DNA of 55,313 nt from an uncultured bacterium (GTDB lineage Bacteria; Cyanobacteriota; Vampirovibrionia; Gastranaerophilales; Gastranaerophilaceae), in NCBI GenBank assembly GCA_902780525.1, contig CACZFL010000018.1, forward strand, positions 1 to 55,313, read 5' to 3'. Both the position numbers and the translations under genes were made by a program. Below the pieces are notes generated by a model. The model had not been told where the DNA came from. It saw nothing but the letters and a program-made list of their open reading frames with translations, and searched no databases. Shown in pieces: positions 18,016 through 27,129 of the stretch; the first letter of the stretch is position 1; each line of letters opens with the position of its first letter.

Positions 18016-18951
18016 ATGAAAAATTATTCAAATAAAATTGCAATAACAACAGGCGATCCAAACGGCATAGGTGCTGAGATTACCATCAAGGCACTAAACG
18101 CGCTCAATATTCCGCCAAGAGATGTTGTAATAATTTCTAACTCAAAGGTTTTGAATACATACGGGTATATTCAAAATAACTATGAAATAATTGAGGTTGA
18201 CTATGATGCAAAAGTCCGCCCTGGTGAAGTTACTGCAGAAGCCGGAGATTTTTCTTTCAGATTGCTTGAAATGGCGTGCGCTATAAAACCAAAATTTATT
18301 GTGACTGCGCCGACTTCAAAAGAGGCTATGAATCTTGCCGGACACAAGTTCAGCGGACAAACAGAGGTCTTGGAAAAATACCTTGCACACGACGGTCAGA
18401 GAGCAGAAATGCTTTTTGTTTCAAAAGACTTCAGGGTTTTGCTTCTTACACGCCATTTACCATTGAAAGATATTAGCAAGACGCTTACGCAGGGACTTAT
18501 ACTGGAAAAAATTGAACGATTGAGGAGTTATTTCCAGAACAGTTTGTATATAAATAAACCCTCTTTTGCTATCTGTTCATTAAATCCTCATGCAGGCGAG
18601 AACGGACTTATAGGTGACGAAGAAGAAAAAGTTATTCTTCCTGCAATTGAGGCGGTCCGTAACAGAGGTATAAATATAACAAATCCGCTTCCGGCAGATA
18701 CGCTTTTTATCAGTGGTGTTCAGAAATACCTGAAAGGTGAAAAACCTCCTTATGATTGTTATATAGCGTGTTATCATGATCAGGGGCTTATTCCGATAAA
18801 ATCTGTTGCTTCGGAAAAAACAGTCAATATGACAATCGGACTTGATATTATCAGAACTTCACCAAGTCACGGAACAGCTTTCGATATTGCAGGCAAAAAT
18901 ATTGCAAATCCGGAATCAATGATGGAAGCTATTAAATATTGTTTATATTAA
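18016..18951 (+). CDS. pdxA: PdxA-family 4-phospho-hydroxyacid dehydrogenase (PdxA or PdxA2)
   Basis: About 311 aa from ATG 18016 (a GTG at 18007 adds three codons). NAD- and metal-dependent oxidative decarboxylase fold. ITTGDPNGIGAEI at the N-terminus and metal-ligand histidines in HKFSGQTEVLEKYL (about 113), SLNPHAGENGLIGDEE (about 190) and YHDQGLIPIK (about 254) are all present. In vitamin B6 synthesis PdxA oxidises 4-phosphohydroxy-L-threonine. The PdxA2 subgroup oxidises 4-phospho-D-threonate/erythronate. The position 21 nt after a DUF1537 kinase favours PdxA2, but no other B6 gene is here to decide. Confidence 0.88.
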   Translation: MKNYSNKIAITTGDPNGIGAEITIKALNALNIPPRDVVIISNSKVLNTYGYIQNNYEIIEVDYDAKVRPGEVTAEAGDFSFRLLEMACAIKPKFIVTAPTSKEAMNLAGHKFSGQTEVLEKYLAHDGQRAEMLFVSKDFRVLLLTRHLPLKDISKTLTQGLILEKIERLRSYFQNSLYINKPSFAICSLNPHAGENGLIGDEEEKVILPAIEAVRNRGINITNPLPADTLFISGVQKYLKGEKPPYDCYIACYHDQGLIPIKSVASEKTVNMTIGLDIIRTSPSHGTAFDIAGKNIANPESMMEAIKYCLY

Positions 18952-18953
18952 AA

Positions 18954-18976
18954 AAGGCGGGAATAAATCCCGCCTT
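18954..18976. terminator. Bidirectional terminator after pdxA
   Basis: AAGGCGGGA-ATAAA-TCCCGCCTT hairpin flanked by an A-run on the left; the converging gene stops at 18981. Confidence 0.75.
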
Positions 18977-18980
18977 AAAC

Positions 18981-19265
18981 TTATATTCTGTTATTCCAAA
19001 CTCCGCCTTTTCTGTCAACCAATGCATCATAGAAAGACCAGATTCTGAATACACCGGTTAATCCCAAAACCGCATGTGTGACGTCTTTTTCATATGAGCA
19101 GTCGTTAACTGCCTGACCAATTCCAGGCCAAATAATCAGTGATAATAAACTTGCGCCGACAGAACGTCCGCTTACTTTTCCGTTTACACCATGAGTTCCT
19201 GCAAAAGCCGGTGCGGTCATTGACAAAATGCCTAAAACCATTAATGATACTACTATTTTTTTCAT
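18981..19265 (-). CDS. Small exported protein, unknown function
   Basis: 94 aa with a clear signal peptide (MKKIVVSLMVLGILSMTAPA then FAG). The mature part carries a hydrophobic segment VGASLLSLIIWPGIGQAVND and a second weak one near VLGLTGVFRIWSFYDAL, so it may stay in the membrane. AAAAGGAG precedes the ATG. It sits 34 nt after mtnA and is probably at the tail of that operon. No family recognised. Confidence 0.65.
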   Translation of the reverse strand: MKKIVVSLMVLGILSMTAPAFAGTHGVNGKVSGRSVGASLLSLIIWPGIGQAVNDCSYEKDVTHAVLGLTGVFRIWSFYDALVDRKGGVWNNRI

Positions 19266-19298
19266 ACTTCACTCCTTTTATATTTACCCCTTTTGTAT

Positions 19299-20354
19299 TT
19301 ACCCCTTAAATGCTTCTGATATAGATTTATTGTAATCGGGTTTTAAAATACCTTTTTCCGTAATAATACCTGCAATAAGTTCGTGCGGTGTTACATCAAA
19401 TCCCGGGTTAATAATTTTTACTCCTTCTGCACAAATACGTTTTCCGTTTATGTGTGTAACTTCTTCGTGCGAGCGTTCCTCAATCGGAATATCTTTTCCT
19501 GATGCAATTGAAGTATCAATTGTTGACAGAGGTGCTGCGATGTAGAACGGAATGTTGTGGTATTTTGCTGCTATTGCAACAGTATAAGTTCCGATTTTGT
19601 TTGCGGTATCCCCATTTGCAGCAATCCTATCTGCTCCGACTACAACCATATCTATCATGCCTTTGCTCATAAAATACGAGCACATTCCGTCTGTAATGAG
19701 CGTTACGGGTATTCCATCCATTGCGAGTTCAAAGGTTGTTATTCTTGCTCCCTGCTGGCGGGGTCTGGTTTCATCAGCAAAAACCTGAATGGTATTATCT
19801 TTTGCATAAGCAGAACGAACAACGCCGAGAGCGGTTCCGTATCCCACAGTCGCCAAAGCTCCTGCGTTACAGTGTGTAAGAATTGTTGCACCTTTTGGAA
19901 CAACTTCCGCACCATAATCGCCTATTTTTTTATTAATCTCAATATCTTCATTTTCCAATTTAATGGCGTTTTGTTTTAGTTCTTCTATCAAACCGTTGAT
20001 GTCAGATTTTGAGTCTCTGATAATTTCTATTTGTTTTTCACATGCCCACATCAGGTTTACTGCAGTAGGACGAGAGGTTTTCATGTATTCGGCTTTATCA
20101 ATTAACCAAATTTTAAAATCCTCTATGTTTGTAAATTTATCCCTGCCTTCTTGTGCATATAAAACAACGCCGTGGGCTCCAGCAATACCGATTGCCGGAG
20201 CGCCTCTTACAATCATGTCTCTTATTGCGTGAAACATGTTGTCACCTGTTGTAACGTTAATAAATTTATATTCATATGGTACAACTGTCTGGTCAACCAT
20301 TTTTGAATAATTATCTATCCATTCTATTGTTTTGATTTTTGATTTAAATTCCAT
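19299..20354 (-). CDS. mtnA: S-methyl-5-thioribose-1-phosphate isomerase
   Basis: 351 aa. It isomerises methylthioribose-1-phosphate to methylthioribulose-1-phosphate in methionine salvage; the same fold serves ribose-1-phosphate analogues. IVRGAPAIGIAGAHGVVLYA (about 50-69), the active-site Cys in THCNAGALATVGYGTALG (about 157) and VVVGADRIAANGDTANKIGT with the catalytic Asp (about 236) are all intact. The ATG at 20354 is chosen because AAAGGAAA lies upstream and it avoids overlap with the preceding gene. Other salvage genes (mtnK, mtnB, mtnD) are absent here. The gene ends Lys-Gly-stop inside the repeated GGGGTAAAT word. Confidence 0.93.
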   Translation of the reverse strand: MEFKSKIKTIEWIDNYSKMVDQTVVPYEYKFINVTTGDNMFHAIRDMIVRGAPAIGIAGAHGVVLYAQEGRDKFTNIEDFKIWLIDKAEYMKTSRPTAVNLMWACEKQIEIIRDSKSDINGLIEELKQNAIKLENEDIEINKKIGDYGAEVVPKGATILTHCNAGALATVGYGTALGVVRSAYAKDNTIQVFADETRPRQQGARITTFELAMDGIPVTLITDGMCSYFMSKGMIDMVVVGADRIAANGDTANKIGTYTVAIAAKYHNIPFYIAAPLSTIDTSIASGKDIPIEERSHEEVTHINGKRICAEGVKIINPGFDVTPHELIAGIITEKGILKPDYNKSISEAFKG

Positions 20355-20367
20355 TCTCTTTCCTTTG

Positions 20368-20853
20368 CTATTTAATTTCAAAATCTATACTGTTATTTTG
20401 CTCATAATCTTTTTTCTCTCCGGTAATGAGTTCATATACCCAAGCCGTAACAAGCCCTGTAAAGCCGTTAAACAATGCACTTATTCCTGCCATAAGAATC
20501 ATTAGCAGAAACATAACTATAAGAGAGCCGAAACTGTTAAGGAAAAACCTCAGGAAGCCCTGAGTGTATGAAGGTATGAGCCATCCCAAAAGCATACTTA
20601 TTGGTGTATATACAACAGAAAATGCAATAAAAGATACGAATCCGATTACTGCACCATATATACAGCCTTCCCTAATGTTAATTATTCCGATAAGTTCATT
20701 TTGTTTGAGATATACAAGAATAAATGCAGACAGGAATAATAACAATATCATAAAACTTATAAAGCTTATATAAGGGATTATTGTAACCAAACCGAGAGCA
20801 ATGCCTGCAAAAGCGCTTAATATTGCAAGTTGTTTAAGTATGACTAAGTTCAT
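20368..20853 (-). CDS. Four-helix integral membrane protein, unknown function
   Basis: 161 aa with four hydrophobic spans (about 5-25, 32-49, 67-85 and 108-140) and a short acidic cytoplasmic tail ending DFEIK. No motif points to a substrate. It lies 24 nt after leuC and 13 nt before mtnA in the same direction, so all three are likely one transcript. It could be a transporter-like or assembly protein. I do not recognise the family. Confidence 0.65.
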   Translation of the reverse strand: MNLVILKQLAILSAFAGIALGLVTIIPYISFISFMILLLFLSAFILVYLKQNELIGIINIREGCIYGAVIGFVSFIAFSVVYTPISMLLGWLIPSYTQGFLRFFLNSFGSLIVMFLLMILMAGISALFNGFTGLVTAWVYELITGEKKDYEQNNSIDFEIK

Positions 20854-20877
20854 AAATGACTCCTTTATAATTCAGGT

Positions 20878-22119
20878 TTACTCTGCAGAGATATATCCTC
20901 TCAGAGCTGTATATGCCGCGACATAGGGAGAAGCAAGGTAAATAAATCCTTTTGTGTTCCCCATTCTGCCCTGGAAGTTTCTGTTCTGTGTCGCAAGACA
21001 AACTTCTCCGTCACCTAAAATTCCGGCATGGACACCGACACAAGGCCCGCAGCCGGGTGGTAATACAGATGCATTTGAATCAACGAATATATCAATCAAA
21101 CCTTCTTTTAGAGCCTGTTTGTAAACATCTTTAGAGGCAGGACAGATTAACATTCTGACGTCTTCGTGGACCTTTTTGTTTTTAAGAATATTTGCAACAA
21201 CCCGTAAATCTTCTATTCTTCCGTTTGTGCAAGTTCCTACATAAACCTGATTAACCTTAACATCTTTTAATTCCGAAGCAGGACGAGTGTTGTCAACGGT
21301 ATGAGGACAAGAAACAGTGTGCGGAATGTCTTGTGCGTTAATTTCAATAATTCTTTCATATTCAGCATCTGGGTCAGGAAGAATTTGTCTGAATTTATCC
21401 CCTCTGCCTCTTTCGGTTAAGAAAGTTTTTGTCTTATCGTCAGCAATAAATAAACCGCATTTTGCACCCGCTTCAACAGCCATATTTGCCAAAGTAAAGC
21501 GTTCAGACATTGTCATATTGTCTATGGTTTCGCCCGTAAACTCAAGTGCTTTGTATGTTGCACCATCGGCACCAATCATTCCGATAAGGTGAAGCATTAA
21601 ATCCTTTGCATAAATACCTTCTCTTAATTTACCACTTACGATAATTTTGAATGTCGCAGGAACTTTTAGCCAGGTTTTACCGAGTGCCATTCCGACTGCA
21701 ATATCAGTTGACCCCATGCCTGTCGCAAAAGCTCCCAAAGCACCTGAAGTGCAAGTATGAGAATCTGCACCGATTAAGATTTCACCTGGGTTAACGAATG
21801 TTTCTACAAGCCTTTGATGGCAGACACCTGCGCCTGTATCTGATAAAACTGCACCATATTCTTTGTGAAAATCTCTTAAGACCATATGTGTATTTGAAAG
21901 CTCTTTCCTCGGACTCGGAGAAGCGTGGTCAATAAATAAAATAGTCCTTTCCGGATTATTTAATTTTGTTTTTCCGAGTTTTTTAAACTCTTGAACAGTC
22001 AAAGGTCCTGTCCCGTCCTGAACAGCTGTTACATCAACACGCGATATAACAAGTTCTCCTGCGTGTACTGTTTTACCGGCATGCTCAGATATTATTTTTT
22101 CAACCAGAGTTAATCCCAT
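20878..22119 (-). CDS. leuC: 3-isopropylmalate dehydratase large subunit (archaeal/HacA-like type)
   Basis: 413-aa aconitase-superfamily enzyme of leucine biosynthesis or a homologous hydro-lyase. The 4Fe-4S ligands are in YVGTCTNGR (about 290) and LPPGCGPCVG (about 349-358). GADSHTCTSGALGAFATGMG (about 114-133) is the substrate-site signature. Length and end (RGYISAE) match the shorter group that includes homoaconitase-like LeuC rather than the 460-aa E. coli form. The small subunit leuD is not adjacent, so its location decides whether this is leucine synthesis. AAGGAGAA supports the start. Confidence 0.9.
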   Translation of the reverse strand: MGLTLVEKIISEHAGKTVHAGELVISRVDVTAVQDGTGPLTVQEFKKLGKTKLNNPERTILFIDHASPSPRKELSNTHMVLRDFHKEYGAVLSDTGAGVCHQRLVETFVNPGEILIGADSHTCTSGALGAFATGMGSTDIAVGMALGKTWLKVPATFKIIVSGKLREGIYAKDLMLHLIGMIGADGATYKALEFTGETIDNMTMSERFTLANMAVEAGAKCGLFIADDKTKTFLTERGRGDKFRQILPDPDAEYERIIEINAQDIPHTVSCPHTVDNTRPASELKDVKVNQVYVGTCTNGRIEDLRVVANILKNKKVHEDVRMLICPASKDVYKQALKEGLIDIFVDSNASVLPPGCGPCVGVHAGILGDGEVCLATQNRNFQGRMGNTKGFIYLASPYVAAYTALRGYISAE

Positions 22120-22223
22120 AGCCTTCTCCTTATCAACATTATTATTCTACCATAAACTTGTACATGTTGGGTATATATGAACTTAATTTTATGGTAAAAT
22201 CAATTTATAATCAGGGATGAAAG

Positions 22224-23504
22224 ATGACTAATCCGTTAAAATATACATGTTTGTTTGGAGGCGGTGCAATAAGAGGGCTTGCATACGCAGGTGCAATTCG
22301 TGCCATGGAAGAACTCGGCGTAGAATACGATATTATCGGTGGTTCTTCTGTCGGTTCTATTATTGCTGCACTTGTTGCCGTCGGGTATAAATCTTATGAG
22401 ATTGAAAATTATTTTATGAAGGTTAATTTTGAACTCTTTAAAGATATTCACTTCGGACTCGGAAAACCTTTTGCTATTTCTAAAGGCGAAATTTTCATGG
22501 ACTGGCTGAATGAATTATTAAAAAATAAGGTTGAAGGTTGTTTTAACGAATACGTAACTTTCAGGGATATAAAAAACGATTTGGTAGTATTAACTACGGA
22601 TTTGAAACATTTTTCACCGCATATATTCTCAAAAACATTAACTCCTGATTTTGAAGTTGCCCGTGCAATAAAAGCATCTTCCAGTATGCCGGGACTCATG
22701 GCTCCGTTCACATATGAGGAAAAAGAACTTGTAGATGGTGATTTGCAAAAAGCTTCTCCGATGTGGAAATTGTCGGATGCGCTAAATTCATCGCAAAGCA
22801 GGATTTTGGAATTTCGTCTTGAAGGTGATTATAACAAAGATGATAAAAACCCAATATCTTTTATAAACACAATATACAGTTGTGTGACAGACGTGGCAAC
22901 AGAATTTGTTACTGAAATTTACGGTGCAAATGACAGATATGACATTATAAGAATAAATACGGGTGATGTATTCTTTGCAGATTTCAATCTTGATAAAGAC
23001 TCCCGCAGAAAACTGATTAATTTAGGTTATGAACAAACAATGAAGTATTTTAGTGATGTCCTGCCTGCAAAAAAGGAAAAACTTATTGATGTTTATTCCA
23101 AAATTTCAAAGTATCTGAAAAATGCAAAAAAGGGTTTGAAGTCAAAAAATGTTGAAGAGACACAATGGTGGTTCGGTGATATTTTTACGGAACTATGCGA
23201 AAACAAGGAAATAGTTGATCCTTTGGTTTATTCTAAAATAGTTGATTTAAAAAAAGAAATCAGTAATAATATATCAAATATTTTGTTCTTTTATACTTCA
23301 TTCAAACATACAAAGACACTTGAAGAGATGTTTTCTTCCCTGATAAAGGTACTTGATACAAGAATAGCCGAGTGTGTTTTATATATAAATAAAATTAAGC
23401 CTGCAGAAATAACCGAAGAACCAGAACAAGAAAATGAAAAAGAAGGTGAAGAGTCGGAAAAACAGGTAATAGTAACCGATTTAACCAAATTTATAAAAGA
23501 CTAA
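22224..23504 (+). CDS. Patatin-like phospholipase
   Basis: 426 aa. The patatin domain covers the first about 250 residues: oxyanion hole GGGAIRGLAYAGAIRAMEEL (about 11-30), nucleophile elbow GGSSVGS with Ser near 41, and the catalytic Asp in VDGDLQ near 171. This last is DGD where DG[GA] is usual, but the Asp itself is kept. The rest is helical and highly charged, ending in a Glu-rich tail and DLTKFIKD. No signal peptide, so it acts inside the cell or is exported by another route, as bacterial patatins such as ExoU are. Free-standing gene. Confidence 0.85.
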   Translation: MTNPLKYTCLFGGGAIRGLAYAGAIRAMEELGVEYDIIGGSSVGSIIAALVAVGYKSYEIENYFMKVNFELFKDIHFGLGKPFAISKGEIFMDWLNELLKNKVEGCFNEYVTFRDIKNDLVVLTTDLKHFSPHIFSKTLTPDFEVARAIKASSSMPGLMAPFTYEEKELVDGDLQKASPMWKLSDALNSSQSRILEFRLEGDYNKDDKNPISFINTIYSCVTDVATEFVTEIYGANDRYDIIRINTGDVFFADFNLDKDSRRKLINLGYEQTMKYFSDVLPAKKEKLIDVYSKISKYLKNAKKGLKSKNVEETQWWFGDIFTELCENKEIVDPLVYSKIVDLKKEISNNISNILFFYTSFKHTKTLEEMFSSLIKVLDTRIAECVLYINKIKPAEITEEPEQENEKEGEESEKQVIVTDLTKFIKD

Positions 23505-23544
23505 AGTGTTAAGTTTTGTAAAAATATCCTAAAAAACGGGCATA

Positions 23545-23607
23545 TTTTGTAATAAAACTTAATATTTCTATTGATTTTTATATATACTTGATATATCATA
23601 AGTATAT
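23545..23607 (+). promoter_or_regulatory. Sigma-factor promoter region with TTGTAATA box and inverted repeat
   Basis: TTTTGTAATAAA at 23545-23556 differs by one base from the 12-mer found upstream of 11213 and 34855. A possible -10 TATCAT (23594-23599) lies 39 nt after its core. An inverted repeat ATATACTT ... AAGTATAT (23582-23607) overlaps that -10. Confidence 0.4.
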
Positions 23608-23722
23608 AAGGAATGTGTTTCGTTTCCAAGATTATTTACCCCCAGAGTATGAAAGATTATCCAACTGAAAAGCAGTTGTACAAGAAAGTAAATATTACAT
23701 TTACCTAACGGAGTTTAAAAGT

Positions 23723-24622
23723 ATGAAAGAACAAGTTATCAATGTAAAAAAAGCAGGAACTTCAAACCCTTTTAGAGAAGATTATGTATCAGCACCGAGT
23801 ACAGATAATGAGTACAATGCTTATTTCAGAAAAGCAAACTCATATCCGAGTCTGAGCGCAGAAGAAGAAAAGGTTATTGCAACAAGAGCACAGCAGGGTG
23901 ATGAAAAATCAAAGAAAATTTTGGTTCAGTCTAATTTAAAATTGGTTTTGACTGTTGCAAGAAAAGCAATTCACGTATCAAAATTACCTTTAATCGATTT
24001 GATTCAAGAAGGAAATTTAGGATTAATGGTTGCTGTAGAAAAATTTAATCCGAGCTTAGGTTACAGATTTTCTACTTATGCAACTTGGTGGATTAAGCAG
24101 GCTATGTTCAAAGCTATATCTGAACAAGGACACTGTATGAAAATTCCTGTATATGTTCAGGAAACATTATCAAAATTTTCCAAACTGAAGGCTCAAATGG
24201 AAAAAGCATATAATACAACTGTTTCAACAAAAGAAGTTGCTGAAAAAATGAACATTGAACCTGAAAAAATTGACTCTTTCTTATCTGCATATACTTCAAC
24301 CGTATCTATTGAGGGAAGTTATGACGGTAAAGATGGCAGTGAAATGTCTGTCGCTGATGTTGTTGCTGATGAAAAAGCAACTGTTGAAGAAAATATTGAA
24401 TATGAAGAACTTAAAAATGATTTACGTCAGGTAATATCAGTTCTTAAAGACAGAGAACAAACGGTGATCAAAATGAGATTCGGGTTAGAAAATTTTACTA
24501 AAACAACATTAGAAGATATCGGCAAGATGTTTGGTGTTACAAAAGAATGTATCAGACAAACAGAAATGAGAGCTTTGAATAAATTGAAAGCGAATATGGC
24601 ATCTTCTTGTTATTCAGTTTAA
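23723..24622 (+). CDS. Sigma-70 family RNA polymerase sigma factor
   Basis: 299 aa with regions 1.2 (YFRKANSYPSLSAEEEKVI), 2 (LIDLIQEGNLGLMVAVEKFN then RFSTYATWWIKQAM, about 95-135), 3, and 4 (LRQVISVLKDREQTVIKMRF then LEDIGKMFGVTKECIRQTEM). Region 1.1 is missing, which fits an alternative (group 2-like) factor rather than the housekeeping RpoD. The 220-nt leader carries a TTGTAATA box like that of the flagellin and coiled-coil genes, so it may control or belong to that programme. That link is inference from the shared box. Confidence 0.93.
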   Translation: MKEQVINVKKAGTSNPFREDYVSAPSTDNEYNAYFRKANSYPSLSAEEEKVIATRAQQGDEKSKKILVQSNLKLVLTVARKAIHVSKLPLIDLIQEGNLGLMVAVEKFNPSLGYRFSTYATWWIKQAMFKAISEQGHCMKIPVYVQETLSKFSKLKAQMEKAYNTTVSTKEVAEKMNIEPEKIDSFLSAYTSTVSIEGSYDGKDGSEMSVADVVADEKATVEENIEYEELKNDLRQVISVLKDREQTVIKMRFGLENFTKTTLEDIGKMFGVTKECIRQTEMRALNKLKANMASSCYSV

Positions 24623-24660
24623 ACAATTCAATATAGTCAAAAAACATACTACTAATCATA

Positions 24661-25347
24661 TTAATAAGGCAGAATAGGTATCGGAACTAGTCTTGAGTAG
24701 AATTTATATTCTAAAAAGTTCTTTGGAAGAGGATTCCAGTAACGATAAACTGTTTTGCCTTCTTCTTTTAATTGTCGGGCTAATGTATCCGCTTCTTCTG
24801 TTGTTTTGGCCAGATATGGGTAAATGAGAGGGTACATAAATGATATTGAATCGGTGTTAATATCTAATAAATTTGATGCGTTGTATTTTTCGTGGAGTTT
24901 TGCAAATAATTTTTGACGTTCTTTTGCCGGGTTACCTATTGTTATATCATTATCTGTATTGGAGTTGTAATCTGTTATCCACAAAAAAGAGTCTTTGTGC
25001 CCAAATTTGTGTCCTGCGTTAAAACAGGCAAATCCGGAAGGTTTATTATAGTATGCGTGGGCATTATCAACAATCAGTTTAGGGTATAGATTAACAAGTT
25101 TTTTTACGTTGTCTCCGCAAATTCCCCAGTAATTAGGGTACAGTATGTAATCATCTTTATTAAATTCTTCAACGGGGAAAAAGTTGTTATCAATGTGATA
25201 AAAAAGAGGCTTGCACCCTTCTTTTACCAGAGCGTGTCTTACAACATCGCATAAATAATACGGGATTTTTATCTCTTTGATGTTGTAAGTATTTACTATA
25301 TATCCAAGAGCTTCTCTTGCAAGATTAAAAGTTAATGTTTTATACAT
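24661..25347 (-). CDS. DegT/DnrJ-like aminotransferase-fold protein
   Basis: 228 aa resembling the N-terminal PLP-binding half of DegT/DnrJ/EryC1 sugar aminotransferases. REALGYIVNTYNIKEIKIPY (about 11-30), DDYILYPNYWGICG and IVDNAHAYYNKP (about 92-103, the cofactor-aspartate strand) keep the family pattern. The usual Schiff-base lysine is not obvious in GHKFGHKDSFLW and the C-terminal small domain is short, so activity is doubtful. It could be a specialised relative that makes a surface sugar. Divergent from the phosphatase-like gene with 30 nt between them. Confidence 0.6.
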   Translation of the reverse strand: MYKTLTFNLAREALGYIVNTYNIKEIKIPYYLCDVVRHALVKEGCKPLFYHIDNNFFPVEEFNKDDYILYPNYWGICGDNVKKLVNLYPKLIVDNAHAYYNKPSGFACFNAGHKFGHKDSFLWITDYNSNTDNDITIGNPAKERQKLFAKLHEKYNASNLLDINTDSISFMYPLIYPYLAKTTEEADTLARQLKEEGKTVYRYWNPLPKNFLEYKFYSRLVPIPILPY

Positions 25348-25377
25348 AACTAAATTATACTAGCAAAATTTTTTATT

Positions 25378-26121
25378 ATGGTTTTTACAAATAATATGAA
25401 TATACAGCCAATAAATTATTTACCCCGGGTTGCATTTAAAAGTTATGTCGATGACGGCATAATAGGATATGATGATGCCGTGTCTGAGGCTAACAGAAAT
25501 TATATCCGCATGCACTATAACAGCTGGTACATGCCTTACAGAAGTATATACGAAAAAGAACACCGTCTTACTGATTATCAGATTCAGCTGATTATTAATG
25601 ATTTGGAAAAAAACCACGAAATGCAGAGGATTGAAGGGAGTAATAACATATACCGAGGACAGACTTTGGTCGAAAAAGCAGACTGCATAAAAGCTGTTAA
25701 ACAAAAAGGAATAAATACTATTATTGATTTGGTCGGTTACGGAAAGACATATGAAGAAGCAGTGAAACAAGCCGGCATGGATTATTTTGTTTATAACATT
25801 TATGAAAATTGGTGGGATACGGCACTTATTGAGAAAACTAATATCTCAAAGCTTGTGAATTTTTTAAAGAAAATGCAGGAAGGAAATATTTATATCGGTT
25901 GTCAACACGGCTCAAATGATACAGATGTGGCTCTTATCTTGAATGATTTCTTTAATCCTATGCTTGAAGGAAAAATTAAAACAAAAATTTTGCCGGCGGA
26001 ATCAGATTTTCCTATTAAGTTGAATACGATTTATGATATGTTAACCAAAGAAGATAAAAAATTATTAGGCTGGACAAAAGAGTTTGAACAGAAGCTGATT
26101 AAAAAGTTGATATCAATATAA
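25378..26121 (+). CDS. Degenerate dual-specificity-phosphatase-like protein
   Basis: 247 aa. Residues about 90-200 follow a DSP/PTP fold: NIYRGQTLVEKADCIKAVKQ, then KGINTIIDLVGYG, a YEEAVKQAGMDYFVYNI stretch, and a P-loop candidate NIYIGCQHGSNDTDVALIL. The expected C-x5-R signature reads CQHGSND, so the cysteine is kept but the phosphate-binding arginine is Asp. It may bind rather than cleave phosphate. Start at 25378 or 25396; neither has a ribosome-binding site. The N-terminus NIQPINYLPRVAFKSY resembles that of the protein at 47386. Confidence 0.55.
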   Translation: MVFTNNMNIQPINYLPRVAFKSYVDDGIIGYDDAVSEANRNYIRMHYNSWYMPYRSIYEKEHRLTDYQIQLIINDLEKNHEMQRIEGSNNIYRGQTLVEKADCIKAVKQKGINTIIDLVGYGKTYEEAVKQAGMDYFVYNIYENWWDTALIEKTNISKLVNFLKKMQEGNIYIGCQHGSNDTDVALILNDFFNPMLEGKIKTKILPAESDFPIKLNTIYDMLTKEDKKLLGWTKEFEQKLIKKLISI

Positions 26122-26155
26122 AAAAAGAACCCCTTTAAAAAAAGGAGTTCTTTTT
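26122..26155. terminator. Bidirectional terminator before tsf
   Basis: AAAAAGAAC-CCCTTT ... AAAGG-GTTCTTTTT hairpin; serves the phosphatase-like gene and the converging tsf. Confidence 0.8.
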
Positions 26156-26173
26156 CTCTATAAAGTTTATTTA

Positions 26174-27037
26174 CTAACCTTTAAGCTGGCTCATAACTTC
26201 ATCAGCAAAGTTATCGTTTCTCTTTTCAAGACCTTCGCCAAGAACGAATCTGTCAAATTTAACGATATTTAATTTACCGGTGATAAGTTGTTCAATTGTC
26301 TGGTCTGGATTTTTAACGAACGGTTGTTCGATTAAGCATCTTTGAGCCATTAATTTATTAACACGTCCTTCAACAATCTTAGCTCTGATTTGTTCAGGTT
26401 TCTTTTGAAGGTCTTCTTTACCCATTTCGATTCTTGTTTCTTCTTCAATAACAGAAGCAGGGATATCAGCTCTTGAAACGAATTCAGGAGCAGAAGAAGC
26501 GATGTGTAAGCAGATGTCTTTTGTTAAAGTTTCATCTTTAGAATCTGTTAATAAAAGAACACCGATTTTACCGTTGTGAATGTAAGTTGCAGTGTTGCCT
26601 TCGTATCTTACAAATCTTCTAACAGTAATTTTTTCACCGATAGAAGCAATTTTTTCTTTGATAATATCAGCAATTGCTTTTCCGCATTTTTCACAATTTG
26701 AAGCAAGAAGTGCATCAACGTCAGCAGGATTTGATTCTGCAATTTTCTTAGCTAAGCATTCTGTTAATTCGATGAATTCAGCATTCTTAGCAACGAAGTC
26801 TGTTTCGCAATTAACTTCAACCATCGCACCAATTCCGTCAGCTATATATGATGCGATTCTGCCTTCTGCAGCAATTCTGCCCATTTTCTTATCAGCAGAT
26901 AATATACCTTTTTGGCGAAGAACTTCCATAGCTTTTTCCATATCACCGTCAACTTCAACTAAAGCTTTTTTAGCATCCATCATACCTGCGCCGGTTTTGT
27001 CACGAAGTTCTTTAACCATTGTAGCTGTAATATCCAT
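26174..27037 (-). CDS. tsf: Elongation factor Ts
   Basis: 287-aa guanine-nucleotide exchange factor for EF-Tu. The N-terminal UBA-like domain VKELRDKTGAGMMDAKKALV (about 8-27) and the core TDFVAKNAEF motif (about 79-88) are typical. AAGGAGAAAATAA precedes the ATG. It follows rpsB by 92 nt in the standard rpsB-tsf order and ends Lys-Gly-stop. Confidence 0.97.
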   Translation of the reverse strand: MDITATMVKELRDKTGAGMMDAKKALVEVDGDMEKAMEVLRQKGILSADKKMGRIAAEGRIASYIADGIGAMVEVNCETDFVAKNAEFIELTECLAKKIAESNPADVDALLASNCEKCGKAIADIIKEKIASIGEKITVRRFVRYEGNTATYIHNGKIGVLLLTDSKDETLTKDICLHIASSAPEFVSRADIPASVIEEETRIEMGKEDLQKKPEQIRAKIVEGRVNKLMAQRCLIEQPFVKNPDQTIEQLITGKLNIVKFDRFVLGEGLEKRNDNFADEVMSQLKG

Positions 27038-27129
27038 TTATTTTCTCCTTATTTATGCGTGGAGGGAAATTAATTCCCTCTAATCACATTTCTTTTTACA
27101 TTGATATGAGATAAATTTAATATTTACCC

